Source: Megamerina dolium (lineage: Eukaryota > Arthropoda > Insecta > Diptera > Megamerinidae). Taken from it: a stretch of 64,000 nucleotides of DNA. How positions within the stretch are numbered: position 1 is the stretch's first letter; each line of letters begins with the position of its first letter. Shown here piece after piece: positions 22,407 through 33,072 of the stretch. The position numbers were made by a program, and so were the translations under genes. The notes below the pieces were generated by a model. The model saw only the letters and a program-made list of their open reading frames with translations. It was not told where the DNA came from and made no database searches. The stretch covers positions 38,069,639 through 38,133,638 of the forward strand of contig OY978530.1 of the NCBI GenBank assembly GCA_963854835.1, written 5' to 3'.

Positions 22407-23795
22407 TTATACTTCCCCTCGATATGGCGCAAGTCGCTCCAAGTGCACTACTTTAAACTTTGCTCTTTTATTCCAGGCACGTTGAATGCGATACACTACG
22501 TCATTTATCTTTGCTATAATCTCATATGGTCCTTCCCAATGAGTCTGTAGTTTAGGGGACAGGCCTTTCTTTCGTTGTGGATTATGAAGCATTACAAGCT
22601 CTCCTTCATAGAACCCTTTTGAATTTGCTTTCAAGTCATACCTGGCCTTCATCTTATCGCTTATCATCTGCGACCGCTCTCTGATGAACTGATGTACTTC
22701 ATCCAACTGTTCCCGCTTTTCGCTAGTATAATTTCCTTCGGTTGATCTCGTTGGTGTTACAACTCCAAATTTTAAATCAGCTGGAAGTCTTAACTCGTTT
22801 CCAAAAATTGCCATTGCCGGTGTAGTAGCCGTCGTATCATGTTGTGCGCATCGATATGCCATGAGGAACATTGGTATATATACATCCCAGTCTCTTTGGT
22901 ATTTATCTACGACTTTTCTCAAATATTCCTCCAAGGTACGGTTAAATCGTTCTACCATGCCATCAGATTGTGGATGCAAAGGTGTTGTACGAGTTTTGTA
23001 TATACCCAGCATACGGCATATCTCTTGGAATACAACTGATTCGAAATTTCGACCTTGGTCTGAGTGTAACTCCATCGGTACACCAAAACGAGTAACCCAT
23101 TGGTTGACGAATACATCCACAACTGTACTAGCTTCCTGATTTGGAATGGGGTATACTTCAGGCCATTTACTGAAGTAATCTATAACCACCAGAACATACT
23201 TGTTTCCTGCGTTGCTTATTGGAAATGGTCCAGCTATGTCCATAGCAATTCGCTCGAATGGAGCACCCACGGTGTATTGGTGCATCTTACCTCGGCTTTT
23301 CTTAGTGGGACCTTTGGCCATTGTACATTGCTTACACTTCCGAATCCAATCAGCGACATGGTCATGGCATCCAACCCAATAAAATCGTTTCTTTATTTTC
23401 TCGACGGTTTTGGTGATTCCCAAATGCCCTCCACTGGAGGCATTGTGATACTCAGCTATCACTTCATTTATTCTTGCCTTGGGTACCACTAGCAGATCAT
23501 AAGTGATTTTTCCATCTTCACTTTCCCATGTTCGGAATAAACATCCGTCTCGTAAGTGCAGGCTTTGCCACTGCGCCCAGTATGCCTTTGCTATTGGACT
23601 CTCATTAGCCATTTCTTGCCAATCTGGACGTATGCCCTGCTCCTTGTATTCCATAATCTTTACGAGATCTGGGTCGTTCCGCTGATCTTCTTGCACTCGT
23701 TCGGTGGTCCATGACTCCTCCGGCAATATATTCGTAAGTCGTATGTCGACAATGTGCTCCTTGCTTTCCACTCGAGAACAATGTTTACATTCCAT
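22407..23795 (-). CDS. gypsy integrase (pol C-terminal part), 462-codon open frame
   Basis: Zinc-binding HHCC domain: H117, H124, C154, C157. Catalytic core: D186 (AMDIAG), D246 (LHSDQG), E282 (MVERFNRTLEE), giving the D,D35E spacing of retroviral-type integrases. The C-terminal part has LSPKLQTHWEGPYEI and VVHLERLAPY, as in Ty3/gypsy integrases. The domain is uninterrupted and appears intact. The frame has no own natural start; it is the distal part of a pol whose RT and RNase H are deleted upstream. The first codons (MECKHCSRVE) are the linker after RNase H. It would insert the cDNA into host DNA. Confidence 0.9.
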   Translation of the reverse strand: MECKHCSRVESKEHIVDIRLTNILPEESWTTERVQEDQRNDPDLVKIMEYKEQGIRPDWQEMANESPIAKAYWAQWQSLHLRDGCLFRTWESEDGKITYDLLVVPKARINEVIAEYHNASSGGHLGITKTVEKIKKRFYWVGCHDHVADWIRKCKQCTMAKGPTKKSRGKMHQYTVGAPFERIAMDIAGPFPISNAGNKYVLVVIDYFSKWPEVYPIPNQEASTVVDVFVNQWVTRFGVPMELHSDQGRNFESVVFQEICRMLGIYKTRTTPLHPQSDGMVERFNRTLEEYLRKVVDKYQRDWDVYIPMFLMAYRCAQHDTTATTPAMAIFGNELRLPADLKFGVVTPTRSTEGNYTSEKREQLDEVHQFIRERSQMISDKMKARYDLKANSKGFYEGELVMLHNPQRKKGLSPKLQTHWEGPYEIIAKINDVVYRIQRAWNKRAKFKVVHLERLAPYRGEV

Positions 23796-24232
23796 TTTGC
23801 AAGGACGACGAGATAGAGCATCCGCGTTGCCGTGATGTCCTCCTTTACGATGTTCAATGGTAGTTCGACATTTGCATAACGTAGTATCCGTTGATTTAAA
23901 TCTAACGTAAATCCGTTGTCAATCATAAAATCAACACCAATTATTACGTCATCGATGATGTCGGCCACAATGAATTCATGTTCCCATGTGCGATTTCCAA
24001 TAGATACTCGTTTCTTTATCTTGCCCAGAATTTGTGCATCCTCACCCGTTGCTGTACGCAATTTTATTCCCATTAAAGGCTCAAACCTCTTTACCAAATC
24101 GCTCTTGATTATAGAATGTGATGCGCCAGTGTCCAGGGTTAACATGAATTCCATATTGTCCAATTTTCCATCAATAGTTAAGCTGCTTGGCACACGCTGT
24201 AGTTGTGAAATGTGAATGATGGGGCAACCCAC
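23660..24232 (-). CDS. gypsy aspartic protease, fused into residual pol sequence
   Basis: 190-codon frame. The active-site motif is LTLDTGASHS (about residues 31-40) and the second conserved strand VIIGVDFM lies about residue 96. After KEDITAT the frame no longer matches protease or RT. Its neighbour frame reads NADALSRRPCKMEC, the usual end of RNase H, marking the deletion junction near 23830. It is frame-shifted relative to gag, as expected for programmed frameshifting or decay. It would process the polyprotein. Confidence 0.88.
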   Translation of the reverse strand: MGCPIIHISQLQRVPSSLTIDGKLDNMEFMLTLDTGASHSIIKSDLVKRFEPLMGIKLRTATGEDAQILGKIKKRVSIGNRTWEHEFIVADIIDDVIIGVDFMIDNGFTLDLNQRILRYANVELPLNIVKEDITATRMLYLVVLAKWNVNIVLEWKARSTLSTYDLRIYCRRSHGPPNECKKISGTTQIS

Positions 24233-24270
24233 TATTGGAGTCAGTTCACGCCCCGCTGAACTGACTCGAT

Positions 24271-25365
24271 TTAGTTTAACGATGGATCTGTGTTAGTGGA
24301 GCGATCACTATCCACCTTATTCTCCTTCTTTTGTCTTCCTGGAGAACTCGATCTTGATCGCTTTCGTCGTAGACGGCAGTCACGCACCATGTGTCCTGGT
24401 TTGTCACAAATGAAGCACTTACCAGTAAATTTGTTTTCGCGTCGACCTGTTGTTCTTCCTTCAGGCTGCGCTACAGATTTGAATGCCTGACACACTGCTT
24501 CAACCAGATCTGCTGTTGGTCGACACATCAAACTGGCGGCTTCAAACGTCAATGCACTACTGACTGTTTCGGCATAAGTATTCCTGGGTGACATGACTAG
24601 GGCACGCTTTGTCTCTCCATCACGTATGCCATCTATGAATGACTCTATTTTGATTTTTTCGACGAACTCTTCCGAATTACCGGAGAACGCTAGATGACAT
24701 AAGCGCTCAATATCGGAAGCGAATTCCTGCAGACTCTCATTACTCCGTTGCACTCGCGATCTCAATTCCACTCGATGTAATTGACTCTTGTATTCATTTC
24801 CATACTTTCGCTGGAGTGTGTCCATCAGTGACTGATAGCTACCACGATCTTTCTCTGGAATCATCTGTAACACCTCGGAAGCATTACCTTTTAATGCGAC
24901 TATTAAAGCAGCAGTCTTGTCGCTATCATCCCATTGATTCTTCGAAGCTGTTGTCTCGAATTGAAGCTTGAAGATATTGAATGGCGTGCTTCCGTCAAAT
25001 GTTGGTGGCTTTAATTTGATTGTACTTGAATCTCTAATCACTGATGTGGCTGGTCCATTTATTTTTAGTTGATTGAGTTCGTGCTGTAATTTCTCGAACT
25101 TATCTTCCAAATCATCTACATGTTCCTTCAGATCTGTAACTTTTTCATTAATGGCTCCGGAAATTTCATCTACATGCTCTTTTAGTTCTGCAACTTTCTC
25201 ATTAATAGCCCCAGAAATTTCTTGTAGTTTGTAGTTAATTGTCTTCTGGAATTCTCCAATGAAGTTTTCTTGGCGAGACGAACCTTCTTGAATTTCCATA
25301 CGCAATTCAGCCGAATGTTCTTGAAGCTTGGAGTCAATTTCCTTGAATTTCCGTACGTAATTCAC
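24271..25365 (-). CDS. gypsy Gag, main part with coiled coil and CCHC knuckle
   Basis: 364 codons. The N-terminal third is predicted coiled coil and holds two copies of an 18-residue repeat (EISGAINEKVAELKEHVD, EISGAINEKVTDLKEHVD). Then a capsid-like region (PPTFDGSTPFNIFKLQFE, WDDSDKTAALIVALKG) and a zinc knuckle CFICDKPGHMVRDC followed by an Arg/Ser-rich basic tail. This matches gypsy Gag order. The first part of Gag lies in another frame (25654-25334), separated by a 1-nt shift near 25350, so this copy probably makes no complete Gag. Confidence 0.85.
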   Translation of the reverse strand: MNYVRKFKEIDSKLQEHSAELRMEIQEGSSRQENFIGEFQKTINYKLQEISGAINEKVAELKEHVDEISGAINEKVTDLKEHVDDLEDKFEKLQHELNQLKINGPATSVIRDSSTIKLKPPTFDGSTPFNIFKLQFETTASKNQWDDSDKTAALIVALKGNASEVLQMIPEKDRGSYQSLMDTLQRKYGNEYKSQLHRVELRSRVQRSNESLQEFASDIERLCHLAFSGNSEEFVEKIKIESFIDGIRDGETKRALVMSPRNTYAETVSSALTFEAASLMCRPTADLVEAVCQAFKSVAQPEGRTTGRRENKFTGKCFICDKPGHMVRDCRLRRKRSRSSSPGRQKKENKVDSDRSTNTDPSLN

Positions 25366-25654
25366 TAATAACGCCCTCTTGTCGAGACGAACTTTCTTGT
25401 AACTGTTGCATCATGGTTTTCATGAAATCCATAAGTTGACCACTCGAATCTATTTTGCTCTCTTCCTCAGCGTGCACAACTGCTTGTATATCGGCTTCCT
25501 CGAAGAACTCATGTTCTTCTACATTAATTCCCTTAGCCTCCATAGCTTGCCTCAGCCTCACCAGCAGTTCCGCCTTTGCACCTGATGACGATAGATTCAT
25601 CTCTACCAACAGCTTTTTAAGCTGGTCCACTTTTAGTTGGTCAATTTTCACCAT
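25334..25654 (-). CDS. gypsy Gag N-terminal part with SAP-like motif
   Basis: 106 codons starting just inside the 5' LTR and primer site. Residues 8-35 (VDQLKKLLVEMNLSSSGAKA) followed by ELLVRLRQ fit a SAP-type helix-extended loop-helix motif, known for DNA binding in other proteins. The end (SSRQEGVISELRTEIQG) repeats the start of the next frame (SSRQENFIGEF), so a small duplication or shift produced the break. Confidence 0.7.
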   Translation of the reverse strand: MVKIDQLKVDQLKKLLVEMNLSSSGAKAELLVRLRQAMEAKGINVEEHEFFEEADIQAVVHAEEESKIDSSGQLMDFMKTMMQQLQESSSRQEGVISELRTEIQGN

Positions 25655-25661
25655 CTTTACA

Positions 25662-25681
25662 GAATCCCACTTCTGACACCA
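25662..25681 (-). other. Primer binding site, tRNA-Leu-like
   Basis: TGGTGTCAGAAGTGGGATTC on the minus strand, two bases from the LTR. It is complementary to the 3' end (CCACTTCTGACACCA) that I recall for a fly tRNA-Leu. Confidence 0.7.
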
Positions 25682-25683
25682 AT

Positions 25684-26121
25684 TGTTACGTTTTTATTCT
25701 GTGAACGTTTAATTCTATTTGAATTACCTTGTTCGATCACTGGATTCTGTTAATGATAACTGCAACACTTATTTTATACAACTATATACAGCAACAATTT
25801 ATTTAATAAACTCTATTTACAATCAACTCTGTTTATAATCAACTATTTACAATAACACTTTAATGTACTAGCAACTTTTGCCTCTGTATCAATGTTTTCG
25901 CAGACACGTTCGGAATTCGATTGATTGTCAATTCTCAACACTGGCTCTATTTATACTCTGTTGGCAACACCCCAGAATCTTCCTTTATCGAGATTCTTCT
26001 CTTCCTTTCTCGTTGGCTTGTTCTGGTTATCGCTTATTTCTTTTTGTTGACATTCGTTTCGATGCTGCCAATAGAGTCAGTCACAATAGTGATGAGTAAT
26101 CAACTATCGATACTCGTTACA
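25684..26121 (-). repeat. 5' LTR of the gypsy element
   Basis: 438 bp, matching 21931-22368 base for base as far as I could read. The right flank begins atat. It would contain the promoter, although a TATA box was not assigned. Confidence 0.95.
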
Positions 26122-26137
26122 ATATAAAAAAAAAATA

Positions 26138-26388
26138 AATATGTGGCACTTAAAGCCCCGAAGGGCTCATTGGACGAGCTTCTTTTCCATTACTGTTGTG
26201 CGTCTTAAATTTTGGACAATATTAGAAGGGACCTACTTTTTTTAGCCGGTTCCGAACGGCAGAACACTTGTGACATCACTTTTTCTGAGCTTTTTCACAG
26301 AGTTCTTTTAGAAGCTTTTTCATCGCAAGTTGTTACTGTCGGAAGAATTGCCAGTTGCCTGCCGACTGGTGGGTACTGTTCGAAAGAA
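26138..26388 (-). mobile_element. tRNA-derived SINE (family B), copy 5, head missing
   Basis: Tail and body match (aagccccgaagggc, ggacctactttttttagccgg, cggaagaattgccag), then the copy stops in an (AAC)n-like stretch at 26390. The gypsy LTR ends 16 bp before the SINE tail. Confidence 0.85.
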
Positions 26389-26399
26389 AAAACAACAAC

Positions 26400-27890
26400 A
26401 ACAAACATATAACAGAAATAAATATTCCATTCGTGCAGGGTATAAAACAAAAGTAGATATTACTATCCTGAAACGAATACACAAAAACTTGACAAAAACG
26501 TAATAATTTTTTAATTACGTTGCCCATATTTCGAAACGTAATTTTAATTTAAGTAAAGTATCTTTTATCTTTTTTATTTTTTTATCTTTTATCTGGTAAG
26601 AAGTTAATCAGTAATTAGCAGAATTTAATAAAGTGCTTACTAGCATTAAGTCTAATGAAAACCCCAAAGAAATGAATCAATCAATACCCTGCATTCAAAT
26701 CAATCGCACGCGTTTATTGGGGGTATTGTCTATTGTGGGGAATTTACTTGCAACTCGCTCAGTTGACTTCAATAGCAAAAAGTTGGCAATCCTAGCAAAA
26801 TTAAAATTTACTCATTAGCGCATAAAGCGCTTTATTTTACAATAAAAAAGTGTTACCACCAAAATAAACATTTGAAAAATATCCTAAACTCCCAAGTAAT
26901 GTAACATTCCAAAATTGATCGAGCAAGCAGCGAAGCAGTACTCTAGATTTAGACAATAAAGTAAGACAATTGAAAGAAGATATCACTGAATATGTGGCCT
27001 GCGAAGAAAATTGCCAGACAATATTAGACATATTCGCGGTATACTCGTCCAAAAAGTTAAAGAATTAGTACTATGATATTATGGAAAAGTTTAAAGATTT
27101 AACAGAAATTAGAAAAATTATAAATGAATTTATAGGCCTAGGTAGCAAACTTTTTAACAATGGTTTTCAACAAAATAATGATTGGCACCAAAGCTGAAAA
27201 TTTAACCAACATTTTGCTAACAATAGACGACAGACACAAAGCGGACAAGCAAATGCTCATAAACACAGAACTAGGCAGCAACAATATCCTGAGCCAATGG
27301 AAATAATGGTTCTACAATAAGCTTATTAAATAAAAAAATACCAATGCAAAATGTTAATAAGGTGAAGTGATTCAACAAAAAAAAGTATGTCCAAAACATT
27401 TCAATACCCCCGCAATACAATGCCTTGCTACGAAATTAAATAAGCCTTTTTTTTTTGCTACAAAGTATGGATTGGATAACTAAAAATGTTAAAAGAATAA
27501 ACATTCAAATTCAACAAGTTAATTTGACAAATGGTGTAAGCCTTCTTTCGTATCGAAAAAATACGAAAAAGTCAATGCGCATAAAGTCACTGACCTACAA
27601 GTTTTTGAAAACGAAACGATAAATAAAAACATTTTGTTGAAAATTTGCTTAATAAGTTCACTTAATTATTATATAGAGAAGGCGGCACCCTTAAAATTTA
27701 TGTCCGTTTATACGGTTGCACACATTTTATGCTATAAATTTAAAATTAATGAATTTTTTTGACGAATTATTTTTTACATTGGCTGCGTTCGTGAAGCCTT
27801 AGTTAGACTGGCCAATCATCAATACCCGCAAGAACCTCGTCCATTGGAAGATTGGGCATAGCACGAATCGAAGATGTCTTAAAAATTAAC
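26400..27890. other. AT-rich stretch; possible gypsy Gag C-terminal relic at 27160-27310
   Basis: Mostly unrecognised. One plus-strand frame near 27160-27310 reads NNGFQQNNDWHQS and RQQQYPEPMEI, a Gln/Asn-rich composition ending like some gypsy Gag proteins. Stops interrupt it and the evidence is thin. Confidence 0.3.
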
Positions 27891-27894
27891 GTTG

Positions 27895-28052
27895 TGGTAT
27901 TTGGTCTTCAATCCCCGGCTGAAACACAAATTAATATCTAAAAGATTTTTCTTTCGAGCGGTGTCCACCTGTCGGCAGATAATTGCCAATTCTTCCGGCA
28001 GTAACAATTTGCCACGGAAAAGCTTCTAAAAAACAAAGCTCAGAAAATTTTA
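27895..28052 (+). mobile_element. tRNA-derived SINE (family B), copy 6, 5' fragment
   Basis: It begins at the box B region (gtcttcaatccccggct) and covers the body start (agatttttctttcgagcgg, acctgtcggcagat, gaattcttccggcag-like). It breaks off at the dispersed repeat C. Confidence 0.8.
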
Positions 28053-28054
28053 AC

Positions 28055-28575
<521 letters not shown>

Positions 28576-29820
28576 ACAATGAAAAATGAAATGAACATTT
28601 TTGTTTATACATTAGTTTATACATTAGTAATATCGAAACATTACACTTTTTGCTGTATAATGAAAAACGACTCGATAAACAACATCATCTTTTACTTCAT
28701 TAAAATCGACCACTAAATTTTAGAATCTACCACAATTTTTTATACTCATCTACCTCTAAAACTTTTTTACATTCCGAATATTGTTCGCGATGTCAAACAT
28801 TAAGAAAACATACAAATGAGTTCATGTTTCAGCGAGGAACGAAGAGTGCCGGTCAAGCGCCTCAAGCCGCATGGTTGCACACTTGTCTGAATGTGTTGGG
28901 GTTATAGCTACATCTATAGATGTGGTTGTGCGAGTTGTTATTAATATTAAACACACACTTATATATCACTTTCTTTTTATAATTTCAAATAGTTTATTCT
29001 TTATTTATTAAATTCAAAATGTATTTATATATATTGGGAGTCGGAAAATGTTGCGCACTGCTCGGGATTTTAAGTTTTATTTTTTTTTTCCAAATTTTTA
29101 AATATTTTTGGTTTATAATTTGTAATTCTAATTAACTTCGGAAAACGCGTACTTCTACCATACGGAGTTTATATAAGCAATAATAGGAAAGGTAACTAAA
29201 ACAGAAAGTGATGGGAAAAAGTAAGTAGAGCAGTTCAAGAAAACGAGAGAGAGTAAGAGCGGAATATAGCTGGACGAAATAGAATTAGAATACACGAGAC
29301 ACACGTCTTCTGGCGTAGACAGTTCACATGTCGCCGAGAAACACTTTTGCCTGTGTAAACACGAACGAAGCATCAAAAGTGAATTCAAAATGTTTTTGAT
29401 GCAACTGCTTTTTTGTCTAAGTGCGGACTAAGACAAGAGCAAAACAGTATCATGCACGTCATAAGCACCTCACAAGATTTTTCTTGATGTGACGTCAAAA
29501 TAATTTAGCTGTGAGAGAAGATGACAAAATGGCGAACAAATTGAAAAGAAAAATATAAAAAATGCGGAATAATGAATGAATAATTAAACTCTTGGAACTA
29601 CTGTGACGTCACATTCTGTCAAATTCACTGAGAACCGAATAGAGGCAAAAGATTGGCGCAACCTTAATATTCTGTCGTCCGTGTGCTTTCGCATAATATG
29701 AGCATTAATTGTTATTATCAGTGTTGCCACTTTAGCCTTTTTAAGGCTAGATCGTTTTTTTGTCATTTAGTTTCGAAATTTAGGATTTAGCTTCGTGGCA
29801 TTTTTCTAGCCATACACACA
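28576..29820. other. Stretch between parts C and L of the dispersed repeat
   Basis: About 1.2 kb absent from the other copy of the C-L repeat. No convincing ORF. It could be an insertion into this copy or a deletion in the other. Confidence 0.35.
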
Positions 29821-29824
29821 AAAA

Positions 29825-29990
29825 AAGATATCGTATAAATTCAGTGAAACGTTGTGTTACAAAACGAAAAGAATTTTTTTATGAGAATTATCATCCAGCA
29901 GCATCATATTTGTTTCAACATATTTGCCACCATTATCATTCTCTCCTGTTAAATACTCAGCTGTATTGCGCGAAATATTCGTTTCTATTA
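29825..29990 (+). repeat. Dispersed repeat L, copy 2
   Basis: Matches 16810-16985: cgtataaattcagtgaaacg, gaattatcatccagcagcat, gccaccattatcattctc. Confidence 0.75.
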
Positions 29991-30350
29991 CAGGATATAT
30001 TTACAAGCAAAAAATTCGAGAAGATTCGAGATTGCAAATCGTAATCAAAACTTTGACCTTATTGCGTATTCGACACGGCTACAGTGCCTTTCAACATTGG
30101 AATGCAGCTCATAGGCTTTCGACTTTCGTGATATGCATATATTTAAACAGTAGTTCTTCCAATTCATCTGAAGAAGAGGAAATAGTCACATGTGAGATAT
30201 AGTCCATTATGGAATAATATAAATTTGAATTTTCCGGCAATAAGCTGATTTTGTAGAATGTTTAAATAGTTTGCCGGTGTCTTCTTCTAAATTCACTTGT
30301 TATTTAGTTGTTAAAACGAAACGGCTTGATTTATTGTTTGTGATAATATA

Positions 30351-31644
30351 CGAGGGCGGATTGATAAAGAAGCTACCTAAGTACGAATAAGGCAGCACAA
30401 ACACAAAAACTTTTTTTTTTGAAATTGCGATCTGTCAAACGTCAGCTTAAAATTTCATCCAAATTCATCGATTAGTGTATTTGTTGTAGTCGTTTGAAGT
30501 AACCAACTTTTGTGTTTCTTGAAAAATGGAAAAAAGCGAATTTCGTGCAGTGATGAAACACTATTATTTGAAAGGGAAAACGGCGAAAGAGACAAAAGAA
30601 AAGCTCGATAAACATTACGGTGAGTCTGCTCCGACAGATTACATGGTAAAATATTGGATTGCTGAATTCAAACGCGGCCGAACAAGCACTGCAACAATAC
30701 CATCAACAGGAAGGCCAAAAGAGGTGGTTACTGAAGAAAATATCAAGAAAATCCTCAATATCGTTATGAATGATCGCCGAGTCAAGTTGCGTGAGATTGT
30801 TGAAATGGTAAACATCTCATATGAACGTGTGTTCAACATTTTGCATGAACATTTGCATATGAAAAAGCTATCGGCAAGACGGGTGCCGCGTTTGCTCAGT
30901 GTCGAACAAAAACGAGTTCGAGAGACCACTTCACAGCGGTGTTTGGACATGATAAAGCGTAATACTGTTGATTTTTTGGCGTCGATTAATAACTGTTGAT
31001 GAAACGTGGGTCTACCACTACACACTTGAAACCAAAAATAAATCGAAACAATGGGTGGAAGCTGGTGGAAGTGCTCCGAAGAAGGAGAAGGCAGTGAAAT
31101 CGGCTGGCAAGGTTATGGCCACTGTATTTTGGGATGCACTTGGAATATTGCTTGTCGATTATCTTGAAAAAGGATCCACAATCACAGGAAAGTATTATAA
31201 TGCATTATTGGATCAATTGAATGATGCACTCAAGAAAAAACGACCACATTAAAAGAAGAAAAAATTGCTATTTCTTCAACACAACGCACCGGTTCACACA
31301 GCATTAGATACGATGCTAAAATTACGTGAAATACACTTCGAATTGGTTGATCATCAACCTTATAGTCCAGATTTAGCTCCTAGTGACTTTTTCCTGTTTC
31401 CAAACTTGAACAAATTGCTCGCAGGAAAAAGATTCAGCTCAAACGAAGAAGTGATTACGGAAACTAACGCGTATTTTGAGGGGTTCCCGAAATCGTATAA
31501 TTCAGATGGTATAAAAAAGTTGGAATATCGTCTTACTAAGTGTGTTGAAGTAAAAGGAGACTATGTTGAGAAATAAATGGTTGGTTTTTGAAAAAAAAAA
31601 TGTTTTTTTCCTACTTAGGTAGCTTCATTATTAATCCGCCCTCG
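30351..31644 (+). mobile_element. mariner-like DNA transposon, full length with terminal repeats
   Basis: 1,294 bp flanked by TA on both sides. Terminal inverted repeats of 33 bp (30351-30383 and 31612-31644, outer part cgagggcggatt, inner part gaagctacctaagta) differ at two positions. Size, TA duplication and transposase type all fit mariner. The transposase is broken (see the next entry), so this copy could only move with help. Confidence 0.92.
30526..31576 (+). pseudogene. mariner-like transposase, one frameshift, one stop, altered catalytic residue
   Basis: Start ATG at 30526. The N-terminal helix-turn-helix region contains EFRAVMKHYYLKGKTAKE and YWIAEFKRGRTS. The first catalytic Asp lies in TVDETWVYHY. 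The reading frame shifts once near 30965-30980 (a run of six T), and a TAA stop follows KKRPH at 31250. Downstream the frame continues with LFLQHNAPVHTA, where the family has Asp in Q-D-N; here the codon is CAC (31280-31282), so the second catalytic Asp is His. The third is in YSPDLAPSDFFLFP. Family rule: D,D34D. The gene ends with GDYVEK at 31576. Confidence 0.9.
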
Positions 31645-31649
31645 TATAT

Positions 31650-31904
31650 TAATTAATTTTCTTATAGATTTGTACTTAATATATGCTTCGATTGTTGAAC
31701 ATATGTTGCATGCATGTTAAAAATAAAATATGAACTGTTTATGAAATGTTGAAAAGACTGGCAATATTCAACCTTTTCTTGGGCCATTTAGCTTTTTTAG
31801 TGTTTCTATTTGTCCGATCTAGCTTTTTTATTTTTGAAGTTCTGATAATACTGTATTGAAGCGAGCGCGTAATAACACTAAAACAATAAAATTTTAGTTT
31901 GTGG
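31650..31904. other. Short stretch without recognised gene
   Basis: AT-rich; contains agcttttttatttttg-like segments reminiscent of the flank at 29740, otherwise nothing. Confidence 0.35.
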
Positions 31905-32010
31905 CAGACTGTGAGGCAAAGTATTTCATATCATGTTGTGTACATAACGCTTATTCATCATTTAATGAACTAGCAAATGCGTATTTACTTTGATGCAGAA
32001 GGCAGGAAAG
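31905..32010 (+). repeat. Dispersed repeat K, copy 1
   Basis: About 105 bp matching 42138-42243, with the shared blocks tgttgtgtacataacgctta, tcatttaatgaactagc and gtatttactttgatgcagaa. Class unknown. Confidence 0.85.
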
Positions 32011-32145
32011 TATTTATTTATGGCACGAAATATTTCTTTGATTTCTGTTTCTGTGATTTTTTAGCAACTTTCTTTTTGGCAGCTCAGTTGTTTTCGTGTA
32101 ACATGTTACTGTAACACATGTTCAGTTTGGTCTATAATTTAACAA

Positions 32146-32520
32146 TGAATCGACTTACAAACGAACAACGCTTGCAGATGATTGAATTTTATTATCAAAA
32201 TTTATGTTCGGTTAATTCATTCATTCATTTTATGGTCAGTTTGGGCGACCTTTTGAGGTGGCTATTCGGAATCTTGTGACTAAATTGCGCACCAAATTTA
32301 CATTATTGGACATTACACCACCAACACGCATACATAGAGTACGGACAGAGGAAAATATCGTAGCTATATCCACCAGTGTTGTTGATGACCGTGAATTATC
32401 AATTTATTCGTGAGATACCGGCCGATATGTTGGAGAGAGAGTATGCCAAAATTGGACACAGCGTATGAACCATTTGAGGTGCTGTCGAAAACAACATTTA
32501 CATGTAATCATCTTTAAACA
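32146..32520 (+). pseudogene. Tc1/mariner-superfamily transposase with DUF4817-type N-terminus, centre deleted
   Basis: It starts MNRLTNEQRLQMIEFYYQN at 32146. After frame changes it reads YGQFGRPFEVAIRNLVTKLR, TPPTRIHRVRTEENIVAIS and VVDDRELS, the DUF4817-type helix-turn-helix and linker of insect transposases. From about 32408 it reads IPADMLEREYAKIGHSV, which in relatives lies near the C-terminus. The catalytic DDE/D core in between is missing. So this is an internally deleted, non-functional copy. Confidence 0.7.
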
Positions 32521-32990
32521 TTGAATCGTTCTATTGACTCAAATTAAGATTTCATACATTTCTCTAATATTTATGTTTTTTTTTTTAATCAAACCCGAAG
32601 GCTCTTAAAAAATCACCCTATACAATGGTTACTTAATTTTAGTTCTTTAAGTGATTTATTTTCTTCAAACGTGTAAATTCTATTTTCATTTTTCATAATA
32701 TTTTCTTAAATTTTTATAGCGAATACAATGATCTTACTAAAATATGCTGCTACATCTAATCATACAATATATTTAGAAGTTTTTGGATATCAATAGGTAT
32801 TATATTTGTCAATTTCGTCGCTATTGAACATGCTAGAAAATGTTGCTTTGTTAATATCTTTTCTTGCTTCGTAATTTTTTTTTTCTAACAAGCTTTCTTT
32901 ATTGGATCTTTCTAAATTACTTAGAAACTAACAATAAGTAATCAAATTTTACAAACTAACTAAAATTATGTGATATTCCCAACGTTCCAT
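32521..32990. other. AT-rich stretch, possible 3' flank of the Jockey-type element
   Basis: No gene recognised. Several poly(T) runs (32576-32586, 32876-32884) could include the remains of a LINE poly(A) tail, but none is at a clear junction. Confidence 0.35.
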
Positions 32991-33072
32991 CACAATTTGT
33001 TGAGTCGCGAGGTATAGCAATTTCACAGCATATTCAGTGTGTCTTTTCTTTTTAATCGACGATGCCCCTTGC

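Larger units (their letters stand above)
21931..26121 (-). mobile_element. Ty3/gypsy LTR retrotransposon, internally deleted (no RT/RNase H)
   Basis: A 4,191-bp element on the minus strand, bounded by two 438-bp LTRs (TG...CA) that appear identical on reading. The flanks share the 4-bp duplication atat. It has a tRNA-Leu-like primer site, a polypurine tract, gag with SAP-like N-terminus, coiled coil and CCHC knuckle, a protease and an integrase. The protease frame runs straight into the sequence that normally precedes integrase (NADALSRRPC in another frame), so reverse transcriptase and RNase H, expected in between, are deleted. Matching LTRs suggest a young insertion. Such a copy could only have moved with enzymes supplied in trans, unless the deletion came after insertion. 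Confidence 0.92.
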
